Below, piece by piece: positions 1-5,958 of a stretch of DNA of 26,294 bases (the stretch's first letter is position 1; every line of letters begins with the position of its first letter). The position numbers and the translations under genes are program-made. Source of the stretch: DATKDF01 sp035512795 (GTDB lineage: Bacteria; Acidobacteriota; Vicinamibacteria; Vicinamibacterales; SCN-69-37); the NCBI GenBank assembly GCA_035512795.1, contig DATKDF010000251.1:1-26294 (forward strand), in the 5' to 3' direction. The notes under the pieces were generated by a model, which saw only the letters and a program-made list of their open reading frames with translations, had not been told where the DNA came from and did not search any database.

Positions 1-54
1 GAGGTGCTCGATCCGCAGTAGGGCGCGCTGGTTTTGCAGCGCGCCGTTCGCCGG
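1..54 (+). repeat. Hairpin repeat element, copy R1 (cut by window edge)
   Basis: A perfect 9-bp stem, GGCGCGCTG at 22-30 and CAGCGCGCC at 37-45, encloses a 6-nt loop (GTTTTG). It is preceded by GAGGTGCTCGAT and CCGCAGTAGGG. The same arrangement occurs on the minus strand at 578-632 with changed but still paired stem bases, so the structure is conserved rather than the sequence. It lies just past the 3' end of the minus-strand gene at 67-528 and could also act as a terminator, but no T-run follows. The upstream part of the element is outside the window. Confidence 0.6.
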
Positions 55-66
55 TCGTGCCCGTTG

Positions 67-528
67 TCATGGCCTCGCTGGCTGACGCGCGAAGCGGAGG
101 ACGATGAGTGCGGCGCCGCGCAGGACGAGTCCAATCGTGAGGCCGACGACCACCGCGCCGCCGCCATAAGCCACCACGTACGGCGGCGCCTCGAGCGGTC
201 TGAACACGATGCCGGGCGCGAGCACGAGCAGCGCCAATGCCAGTCCCAGCGCTCCGGCCTCCAGCACACCGGACCAGCCCGTGCCGAGGCCCTGCCGCAG
301 CCGACGGGCGTGCACCCACGTCCGCCAGGCGGCGACCATGGCGAAGGGCGAGGCAACCGCGCCGGCACCGACGAGGCCCGCAAGCCAGGCGCGCGTTTGC
401 GGCCGCCCCTCCGGGCGCACGGCGGTATCCACGCTCGACGCGTATGCGGCCAGGGCGACAGGCACGAGGAACACGAGCGCCCCGTTCACGGCCGCCGCAA
501 CGCCCTCCGGTGTCCACCTGTGGTGCAT
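67..528 (-). CDS. Hypothetical four-helix integral membrane protein
   Basis: This 153-aa protein has about four hydrophobic segments, near residues 11-30, 46-68, 84-106 and 118-146, joined by short Arg-rich loops (for example around RRLRQG). It has no catalytic motif and I do not recognise a family. It begins MHHRWTPEG at an ATG with no Shine-Dalgarno sequence. A TAGACT hexamer 11 nt upstream suggests a very short leader. The gene follows the sigma/anti-sigma/ybjQ operon on the same strand but is separated from it by about 150 bp of repeats, so it is probably transcribed on its own. The membrane location is clear from composition; the function is unknown. Confidence 0.75.
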   Translation of the reverse strand: MHHRWTPEGVAAAVNGALVFLVPVALAAYASSVDTAVRPEGRPQTRAWLAGLVGAGAVASPFAMVAAWRTWVHARRLRQGLGTGWSGVLEAGALGLALALLVLAPGIVFRPLEAPPYVVAYGGGAVVVGLTIGLVLRGAALIVLRFARQPARP

Positions 529-539
529 ACCGAGGTGAC

Positions 540-545
540 AGTCTA
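540..545 (-). promoter_or_regulatory. Candidate -10 element for the membrane protein gene
   Basis: On the minus strand TAGACT lies 11 nt upstream of the ATG at 528, which predicts a leader of only a few bases. No convincing -35 hexamer is visible at 16-18 nt. The call rests on position and on similarity to other -10-like boxes in this window. Confidence 0.3.
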
Positions 546-577
546 TGCCTCTTGCCGAGGCGTCGCCCAGGCACTCA

Positions 578-632
578 CGCCGAACCCGGCGGCCTGCGAA
601 ACCAGGCCGCCCTACTGCGGGTCAAGCACTTC
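578..632 (-). repeat. Hairpin repeat element, copy R2
   Basis: Read on the minus strand this is GAAGTGCTTGA, CCGCAGTAGGG, then a perfect 9-bp stem (plus-strand coordinates 588-596 and 603-611) with a 6-nt loop. It matches R1 at window start almost base for base outside the stem. Within the stem the G/C pairs are exchanged but remain complementary. It sits between ybjQ and the downstream membrane protein gene, where it may also terminate the sigma operon. It adjoins the 24-nt tandem repeats at 625-697, so the two together appear to form one composite element. Confidence 0.65.
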
Positions 633-697
633 AAGCGCCTTTCACCCCAGCACCTCAAGCGCTCTTCACTCCAAGCACTTCAGGCGCTCTTCACCCC
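625..697. repeat. Three imperfect 24-nt tandem repeats
   Basis: Plus-strand units start at 625, 649 and 674. Each follows the pattern AGCACYTCARGCGCYYTTCACYCC, written here in pieces: AGCACYTCA, RGCGCYYTT, CACYCC. The units differ at only a few positions and the spacing is 24-25 nt. The third unit overlaps the last codons of the ybjQ gene (stop at 680). There are no unique spacers, so this is not a CRISPR array. A diverged related unit occurs near 2311-2345. Confidence 0.75.
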
Positions 698-1021
698 CAA
701 GCTCTCCTCCTCGACCGTCACCGCATCACCGTAGGCGAGCATCTCGGCGGCGTTGGTCATCACGTACGAGGTCGAGAATCGGACGTTCACGACGGCGTTG
801 GCACCGAGCTCGGCGGCCTTGGCGCACATCCGGTCGATCGCTTGCTCGCGTGCCTCGCCGAGCAGCTTTGTATATTCCGCGATCTCGCCGCCGAACAGGT
901 TCTTCAGCGCGGCCAGGATGTCCTTGCCGATGTGGCGGGCGCGAATCGTATTGCCGTACACGAGGCCGTGCGACCGGACGACACGGGCGCCGGGCGGGGC
1001 GGTGAGCACGGTGATTCTCAT
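680..1021 (-). CDS. ybjQ: YbjQ/UPF0145 family protein
   Basis: This 113-aa protein matches the YbjQ (UPF0145, 'putative heavy-metal-binding') family in length and in its order of motifs: an N-terminal strand, the GKDILAALKNLFGGE region, Y-T-K-L-L-EAREQAI, then AAELGANAVVNVRF near residues 69-82. Family members form homo-oligomeric rings; a metal role is suggested by annotation only. It starts with an ATG inside the stop of the upstream anti-sigma gene (ATGA, 4-nt overlap), so translation is probably coupled. The final residues (about ESLGVKSA) are encoded where the 24-nt tandem repeats begin, so the native C-terminus may have been altered by the repeat. Confidence 0.85.
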   Translation of the reverse strand: MRITVLTAPPGARVVRSHGLVYGNTIRARHIGKDILAALKNLFGGEIAEYTKLLGEAREQAIDRMCAKAAELGANAVVNVRFSTSYVMTNAAEMLAYGDAVTVEEESLGVKSA

Positions 1022-1488
1022 CGGGACACTCCCTTGTAGCGACTGCCTCGGTGGCTGCTGATCTGCTCCCGCAGCACGGAGACGACGAGCAGCAGCCCGC
1101 CCGTTACGAGCGCGACCAGGCCGCCCCTGACGATGACGGGGATGTCACTCGCGCCGAACAGAGCCTCGACGAGCCCGGGCATCGCGTGCCGGAGCCACCA
1201 GGCCACGAGCAGCACGGCGCCTGCACCCACGAGCAGCCAGGCCACCTTGCGCTCGGCCCGGTTGTAGACCGACGCCCAGTAGCGGTCCCACGTCTCCTCC
1301 GGTGGTTGTCTGAACATCATCATTCGCGTCGCCTCCTTCACTCGCGAGAGCCGTTCCCATTCGGCCGCGAGCGTTCGATCGCGCTCGAGGAGCGCGTCGA
1401 GTTCCTGCCGCTCGCCCGGCTGCAGTTCGCCGTCGAGCGCCGCCATCATCAGTTCGCGCGCACGGGCGGTCGCGGCCGCATCGGTCAT
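1018..1488 (-). CDS. Transmembrane anti-sigma factor
   Basis: This 156-aa protein begins with an acidic helical region (DGELQPGERQELDALLERD) typical of the N-terminus of anti-sigma proteins. An Arg/Met-rich linker follows, then two transmembrane helices near residues 83-101 and 121-139 and a basic tail. It lacks the HxxxCxxC zinc motif of ZAS anti-sigma factors, so it would belong to the zinc-free class. Its start overlaps the sigma-factor stop by 4 nt (ATGA), and the next gene, ybjQ, overlaps its own stop by 4 nt. The role as inhibitor of the adjacent ECF sigma factor is inferred from position and architecture; sequence similarity to characterised inhibitors looks weak. Confidence 0.75.
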   Translation of the reverse strand: MTDAAATARARELMMAALDGELQPGERQELDALLERDRTLAAEWERLSRVKEATRMMMFRQPPEETWDRYWASVYNRAERKVAWLLVGAGAVLLVAWWLRHAMPGLVEALFGASDIPVIVRGGLVALVTGGLLLVVSVLREQISSHRGSRYKGVSR

Positions 1489-2057
1489 CGCTCGCCCTCC
1501 AGCACGGCGGCCAGGCGCTGGCGAGCCGCGTACAGCCGCGACATCACGGTGCCCATCGGCACGCCCACGAGCACGGCAATCTCACGGTACTTCAGCCCCT
1601 CGAATTCCTTGAGCACGAGCACTTCCCGATCGTGGTCCGGCAGCGCCGCCAGCGCGTCGGCCACCCGGCGCTGGTCCTCGCGGCGCTCGGCGGCCCGGGC
1701 CGGGTCCTCGAACTGGGCCGCCGACTGTGCTTCGAGCCACCCCGCCCCCTCCTCGAGCTTTCGCGCGCGGCGCCGGCGATCGCGCAGGAAGTTGAAGCAC
1801 AGCCGGCGCAGGATCGCGTAGCACCACGGGTAGAACGGCCGTTCCGGATCGAGCGTGCGCCTGGCGCGAAACGCGCGGGCGAACGCCTCCTGCGACAAAT
1901 CCAACGCGTCCTCGCGCGATCCGACGAGTCCGAGCGCGGCGAAATACGCCGGCCGCATGTACCGCGTGACGAGCCGGCCGAACGCCTCGGCGTCGCCGGC
2001 CTGTGCCTGGCGCACCAGGTTGCCCTCGTCCGACGTGGCGTCGGCGGGCTCGGCCAT
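1485..2057 (-). CDS. ECF-type RNA polymerase sigma factor (RpoE-like)
   Basis: The protein is 190 aa. Region 2 spans about residues 20-95, with SREDALDLSQEAFARAF for core binding and -10 contact and a basic RDRRRRARK linker. Region 4 spans about 133-184 (LPDHDREVLVLKEFEGLKYREIA, then the recognition helix VPMGTVMSRLYAARQRL), written here as separate segments. The frame stays open further upstream, but the ATG at 2057 is the right start: it overlaps the stop of the small upstream gene as TGATG, and region 2 then has the usual N-terminal length. The anti-sigma gene overlaps its 3' end. The gene probably regulates its own operon, but no ECF -35 (GGAAC-type) box is obvious. Confidence 0.92.
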   Translation of the reverse strand: MAEPADATSDEGNLVRQAQAGDAEAFGRLVTRYMRPAYFAALGLVGSREDALDLSQEAFARAFRARRTLDPERPFYPWCYAILRRLCFNFLRDRRRRARKLEEGAGWLEAQSAAQFEDPARAAERREDQRRVADALAALPDHDREVLVLKEFEGLKYREIAVLVGVPMGTVMSRLYAARQRLAAVLEGER

Positions 2058-2248
2058 CACCGGCCGGGCGCCACGCCCCGAATCCACGTCGCCGGCTCGT
2101 CGACCACGCCGGGATCGCCAACGGCCGTCCGCTGCGCCGCCGGCAGGCACTCGGCCGCCTGCCCCTCGCGCGCCTCGGCGCGCGTCATGTTGTGGCAGAA
2201 CCCCACGGTCAGGGCGATGAGACCAGCGATGAAAGCCATGATTCTCAC
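2057..2248 (-). CDS. Small exported or membrane-anchored peptide upstream of sigma factor
   Basis: This is a 63-aa reading frame starting at GTG 2248 (VRIMAFIAG...) or at ATG 2239. The sequence GGGAG lies 5 nt before the GTG, which favours the longer form. It has a single hydrophobic segment, AFIAGLIALTVGFC, then a polar tail with one further Cys. Its stop overlaps the sigma ATG (TGATG), so it is probably the first gene of the sigma/anti-sigma/ybjQ operon and translationally coupled to it. I do not recognise a family. Its position suggests a role in signal perception or as a leader peptide, which is inference. Confidence 0.55.
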   Translation of the reverse strand: MRIMAFIAGLIALTVGFCHNMTRAEAREGQAAECLPAAQRTAVGDPGVVDEPATWIRGVAPGR

Positions 2249-2294
2249 GGCAGCTCCCTTCACAGCCCTAATACACCCGCCGGCTGGAAAGCAT

Positions 2295-3719
2295 TCACCG
2301 GGACCCGCAGTTGGGTGCGCTTTGCACTCCGGCACTTCGAGTGCTCCTGATGATGGCGTCAACGCTTCTGTCGATGTCCGCTTCGGTCGTCGACCAGTTG
2401 CTGATTGAAATCCGCATGGCTGCCTGGCCGTGCCAGGTCGTGCCACTCAGCCAGCAGGTGCCGTCCTGCTGCACACGCTCGATCACCCGCCGGGTGAGTG
2501 CATCGGCATCGCCGCCTCCGGCCGGCGGGAATCGCACGAGCACCTGGTTGAGCACGACCTCGTTCAGCACCTCGATGCCGGGCTGTTCGGCCAGTGCCGC
2601 GGCCATCCGGCGGGCGTTGGCGCAGCCGCGCTCGACGAGCTCACGCAGGCCCTCGCGACCGAGCGTGCGAAGCACGGCATAGACGGGCACAGCCCTCGCG
2701 CGTCGCGACTCTTCGGGCACGAACTCGTGCGGGTCGCGCTCGGCGTCGCTCTGGACGATGTAGGCGGCTCCAAGTGTCATCGCGGCCCGGTGCGACGCGG
2801 GATGGGCCGTCAGGACAATGCCGCTGTCGTAGGGCACGTTCAGCCACTTGTGGGCGTCGGTGGCAATCGAGTCGGCGCCAGTGATGCCGTCGACCAGATG
2901 GGCGAGATCGGGACTGGCCGCCGCCCACAAACCGAACGCGCCGTCCACGTGAAGCCACGCGCCTCGCCGGCGCGCGATCCCGACGATCTCGGCCACCGGG
3001 TCGAACGCGCCCGTGTTGACGTTACCGGCCTGCGCGCAGATGATGCACGGCCCGGAGCCGCCGGCCGTCATCCTGGCCAGCTCCCCGGCGCGCATCCGGC
3101 CCTGTGCATCGGTCGGGACGCGCCGCACGCGCTCGCCGCCAAGGCCCAGCATCCGGAGTGACGTGAAGACGGTGTAGTGCGACTCGTCGCTCACGATCAC
3201 CTCGACCGGTGGCGCACCGAAGAGTCCTTTGGCCTCCACGTCCCAGCCGGCGGCAGAGAGCACGTGGTGTCGGGCCGTGGCCACAGCCGTGAAGTTGGCC
3301 ATCTGGCAGCCGGTCACGTAGCCCACGCTCCAGGCGTCGGGCACGCCCACGACGTCGCGAATCCAGCCGGCAGCGACGTCCTCGACGACCGAGACCACCG
3401 GCGACAGCACGAAGATCCCGGCGTTCTGGTCCCAGGCAGACACCAGCCAGTCGGCGGCCGTCGCCTCGGGCCGGCTGCCCCCGACGACGAATCCGAAGAA
3501 GCGGGGTCCCTGCGTCGCCACCGTCCCGGTGAGCCCCGCGGCGGCCAGCCGGTCGATGACGTCCGGCGCCGGTTCGCCGCGGTCGGGCATCGGGCCGCCG
3601 AGTGCTGCCCGCAGCTCCCCACCGGTGGCGATCGCGCCAACCTGTCGATCGGCCACGCCATTCAGATAGTCGGCCGCGTGTCTCGCGGCCCGTATCAACA
3701 GTGCATCACGGCTATTCAT
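2295..3719 (-). CDS. PLP-dependent decarboxylase (aromatic-L-amino-acid / group II type)
   Basis: This 474-aa enzyme has the group II decarboxylase layout. GPRFFGFVVGG comes early, followed by the VGYVTGCQMANFTA cofactor-phosphate region, HVDGAFGLWA (the Asp that pairs with the pyridine nitrogen) and TDAHKWLNVPYDSG, whose Lys291 should form the PLP aldimine. Members decarboxylate aromatic amino acids, glutamate or related substrates; the substrate here cannot be read from the sequence. The start is ATG 3719 with no strong Shine-Dalgarno sequence, and CAGAAT 14 nt upstream is a weak -10 candidate. The last 15 or so codons fall in a repeat-like stretch (2305-2345), so the C-terminal residues RSAGVQSAPNCGSR may be non-native. 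The gene is divergent from the YIP1 gene. Confidence 0.9.
   Translation of the reverse strand: MNSRDALLIRAARHAADYLNGVADRQVGAIATGGELRAALGGPMPDRGEPAPDVIDRLAAAGLTGTVATQGPRFFGFVVGGSRPEATAADWLVSAWDQNAGIFVLSPVVSVVEDVAAGWIRDVVGVPDAWSVGYVTGCQMANFTAVATARHHVLSAAGWDVEAKGLFGAPPVEVIVSDESHYTVFTSLRMLGLGGERVRRVPTDAQGRMRAGELARMTAGGSGPCIICAQAGNVNTGAFDPVAEIVGIARRRGAWLHVDGAFGLWAAASPDLAHLVDGITGADSIATDAHKWLNVPYDSGIVLTAHPASHRAAMTLGAAYIVQSDAERDPHEFVPEESRRARAVPVYAVLRTLGREGLRELVERGCANARRMAAALAEQPGIEVLNEVVLNQVLVRFPPAGGGDADALTRRVIERVQQDGTCWLSGTTWHGQAAMRISISNWSTTEADIDRSVDAIIRSTRSAGVQSAPNCGSR
2305..2345. repeat. Diverged relative of the R1/R2 and 24-nt repeat family (R3)
   Basis: CCGCAGTTGGGTGCGCT at 2305-2321 matches CCGCAGTAGGGCGCGCT of R1 (13-29) at 15 of 17 positions. 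The adjoining minus-strand stretch, GAAGTGCCGGAGTG then CAAAGCGC, resembles the 24-nt tandem unit (GAAGTGCTTGGAGTG, AAGAGCGC). It overlaps the 3' end of the decarboxylase gene. The 9-bp hairpin of R1/R2 is not preserved, so this is a degenerate copy at best. Confidence 0.4.
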
Positions 3720-3762
3720 GGGTTCGGGCTCACATTCTGGTCGAAAACGAACGATCTGGCGC

Positions 3763-3768
3763 TAGGAT
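3763..3768 (+). promoter_or_regulatory. Candidate -10 element for the YIP1 gene
   Basis: TAGGAT lies 38 nt upstream of the YIP1 ATG, leaving room for a leader of about 30 nt that contains AAAGGA (3795-3800), a good Shine-Dalgarno sequence 6 nt before the start. No clear -35 is visible. The 87-bp gap 3720-3806 is the divergent control region shared with the decarboxylase. Confidence 0.35.
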
Positions 3769-3806
3769 TGGTCTCGCAATCGAGCTTTCCCATTAAAGGA
3801 CGCCAC

Positions 3807-5024
3807 ATGAACATTGTCGATCGCGTCAAGAAGATCTGTCTGAGTCCGGCAACCGAATGGCCGGTCATCGCCACCGAGAACACGCCCGCGGCCTCGCTCG
3901 TGACCGGGTACATCCTGCCGCTCGCGGCCATCGGCGCGGTGGCCGGGTTTGTCGGCACTGTCTTCATCGGCGTCTCGTTGCCGTTTGTCGGCACCTACCG
4001 GACCCCGATTGTCGCCGGCGTGGTCTCGGCCGTGCTCGGCCTCGTCCTGAGCGTGGTCATGTGCTACGTCCTGGCGGCGGTCGTCAACGCCCTTGCGCCG
4101 AACTTCGGCGGCCAGAAGGATTCGGCTCAGGCGTTCAAGGTCGTCGTCTATGCCTATACGCCCGTGTGGGTGGCCGGCGTCCTCCAGATCCTGCCGGTGC
4201 TCGGGATGCTTGGGATTCTCGCGGTGCTCTACGGCATTTACCTGCTCTATCTGGGACTGCCGCGCCTGATGAAGTGTCCCGAGGACAAGTCGATCGTCTA
4301 CACGATTGTCGTGGTCGTCGTTGGAATCGTCATCTCCCTGGTGCTTTTCGCCATCGTCGCGGCCGTCGTGGGCACGGGTGCCTTGATGAGCGGAGCGATG
4401 CGTCCGCAGGCTGGCCTCGATCCGAACAGCGCGCTCGGCCGGCTGGGGCAGGCGATGGAGCAGAGCGCGGCGAAGATGGACGAGGCGCAGAGGAGCGGCG
4501 ATCCGGCGCAGCAGGCCGCGGCCGCGATGGAAGGCCTTGGCGCGCTTCTCGGCGGCGGCCGACGCGTCGATCCGCTCCAGCTCGATCAGCTCGAACCGTT
4601 CGTGCCGGCGACGTTCGCCAACCTGGCGCAGACCGACAAACAGTCCGAGCGTACGGGTCTCGCCTCGCTCATGGTGGCGCGTATCGAGGCGACCTACGGC
4701 GACGGCGCCGGCAACAACGCGGAACTGGAGATCGTGGATACCGGCGGCGCCAGCGGCATCATGGGCCTGGCCAGCTGGGCCGGTCTGCGCGGCGAGCAGC
4801 GGACGTCGGACGGCACCGAGCGCACGTATCAGGAAGGCGGGCGCCTCATGCACGAGAAGTCGTCCAACTCCGGCGGCATGAACGAGTTCGGCATCGTGAT
4901 TGGCGAGCGCTTCATGGTGACGGCCAGAAGCCGTGCGCTGAATCTCGCCGCGCTCAAGTCGGCTGTCGGCTCGCTCGACCTCGCGAAGCTCGAGGGCATG
5001 AAGGACGTCGGGGTCTCGCGCTGA
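3807..5024 (+). CDS. YIP1 family membrane protein with long C-terminal extension
   Basis: The protein is 405 aa. The start is ATG 3807, supported by AAAGGA 6 nt upstream and by the typical YIP1 opening (MNIVDRVKKICLSPATEWPVI). About five transmembrane helices fill residues 30-200, with the family's DSAQAFKVVVYAYTPVWVAG segment and the KxxxYTIVVVVVGIV helix. After the last helix, at about residue 200, comes a 200-residue soluble region. It opens with an Ala/Gln-rich stretch likely to be helical (GQAMEQSAAKMDEAQ) and continues into a mixed alpha/beta part with no motif I recognise. The function of bacterial YIP1 proteins is unknown; a role in envelope or membrane organisation is only a guess. 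Its stop lies 4 bp from the convergent MBL gene. Confidence 0.85.
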   Translation: MNIVDRVKKICLSPATEWPVIATENTPAASLVTGYILPLAAIGAVAGFVGTVFIGVSLPFVGTYRTPIVAGVVSAVLGLVLSVVMCYVLAAVVNALAPNFGGQKDSAQAFKVVVYAYTPVWVAGVLQILPVLGMLGILAVLYGIYLLYLGLPRLMKCPEDKSIVYTIVVVVVGIVISLVLFAIVAAVVGTGALMSGAMRPQAGLDPNSALGRLGQAMEQSAAKMDEAQRSGDPAQQAAAAMEGLGALLGGGRRVDPLQLDQLEPFVPATFANLAQTDKQSERTGLASLMVARIEATYGDGAGNNAELEIVDTGGASGIMGLASWAGLRGEQRTSDGTERTYQEGGRLMHEKSSNSGGMNEFGIVIGERFMVTARSRALNLAALKSAVGSLDLAKLEGMKDVGVSR

Positions 5025-5028
5025 CACG

Positions 5029-5958
5029 TCACGGAGCGCGGTGGCCTGGCCCGACCTTCTTCCGCCAGTACCGCGCCAGGCCGGCCCAGGAGTAGTCGAA
5101 CCGGCCGGCACGTGCGTAGGACTCGGCCTCTTCGCGGTTGGCCAGGCGCGTGATCTCGTCGGTCACTTCCTGCTGAAAACTCGAGGCCCGCTCGACATCG
5201 GTGCCGGGGGTCTCGAGACTGGCGCGCACGCGCGCGCTCCAGTCCTCGATGCGCCGCCAGAGGTCCTGGAAGTGGACGCGCGGCGCCGCCTGCGGCCCGA
5301 AGTGCGTGAGAAACAGCGTCTCCGGCGCCCAGGCGAGGATGCGCCGCGTCGATTCCTGCCACGCCTCGAGGTCGATGTCGGGCGGCGGCGTCGGCGGAAT
5401 GACCAGCCGGCCGCTCGGCCGGCAGAGGCCGGCCGTGTCACCGACGAACGCCATGCGGGCGGCCGGCAGGAAGTAGGTCACATGGTGCGAGGCGTGCCCC
5501 GGCGTCCAGGCGACCTCGATCTCGTGCCCGACAATCGAGAGTCGATCGGATTCGCCGAGCGTGCGCACGCGGTCGGCGCGCACTGGCAGAATCTCGCCCC
5601 AGAGGCGTGCCATGTCGTCCTGATAGAGACGCGTCGCGCTGGCCACGAGCTTCGACGGATCGATCATGTGCGGCGCGCCGCGCTCGTGGACGATGACCTC
5701 GGCGTCCGGGCAGAGATCGGCCAACCGGCCGGTGACGCCGGCGTGGTCGAGGTGAATGTGCGTGAGCAGGATCGCGCGCACGTCGCCGAGCGCCACGCCG
5801 ATGCGCGTCAGCTCGGCCGTCAGGGTCGGCAACGTCGTGGCCGGCCCCGGATCGATGAGCGCGGCGCCCTGCCGGCCCTTCAGCACGCCGGTCGCGATGA
5901 GCCCGGGCTGGCCGAGAAACCGCAGGTCGACGTACTCGAGCCCCTGCCCGAGCGTCAT
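5029..5958 (-). CDS. Metallo-beta-lactamase fold hydrolase
   Basis: This 309-aa protein has the MBL metal site THIHLDH at residues 66-72 (His67, His69, Asp71, His72). A further His lies in TPGHASHH and a metal-bridging Asp in FVGDTAG. The first strands contain LIDPGPA, usual for glyoxalase-II-like MBL hydrolases, and the last 80 residues form a helical C-terminal domain. A thioester or ester hydrolase of the glyoxalase II-like group is most likely; the substrate is unknown. It has no signal peptide and is probably cytoplasmic. Its ATG overlaps the stop of the amidohydrolase gene by 4 nt, so the two are co-translated. Confidence 0.88.
   Translation of the reverse strand: MTLGQGLEYVDLRFLGQPGLIATGVLKGRQGAALIDPGPATTLPTLTAELTRIGVALGDVRAILLTHIHLDHAGVTGRLADLCPDAEVIVHERGAPHMIDPSKLVASATRLYQDDMARLWGEILPVRADRVRTLGESDRLSIVGHEIEVAWTPGHASHHVTYFLPAARMAFVGDTAGLCRPSGRLVIPPTPPPDIDLEAWQESTRRILAWAPETLFLTHFGPQAAPRVHFQDLWRRIEDWSARVRASLETPGTDVERASSFQQEVTDEITRLANREEAESYARAGRFDYSWAGLARYWRKKVGPGHRAP

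Noticed and set aside
1..21. Apparent tail of a plus-strand gene (EVLDPQ then TAG)
   Set aside because: The same bases recur in R2 on the minus strand as part of the repeat element, so they are better explained as repeat than as coding sequence.
625..697. A short CRISPR-like array
   Set aside because: The units are directly tandem with no unique spacers, they differ from each other, and no cas gene is present.
1018..1488. A zinc-binding (ZAS) anti-sigma factor
   Set aside because: No HxxxCxxC motif is present; only the general architecture supports an anti-sigma role.
3177..3806. An extended N-terminus of the YIP1 protein
   Set aside because: The upstream part is antisense to the decarboxylase and Arg/His-rich; ATG 3807 has a ribosome site and begins the family sequence.
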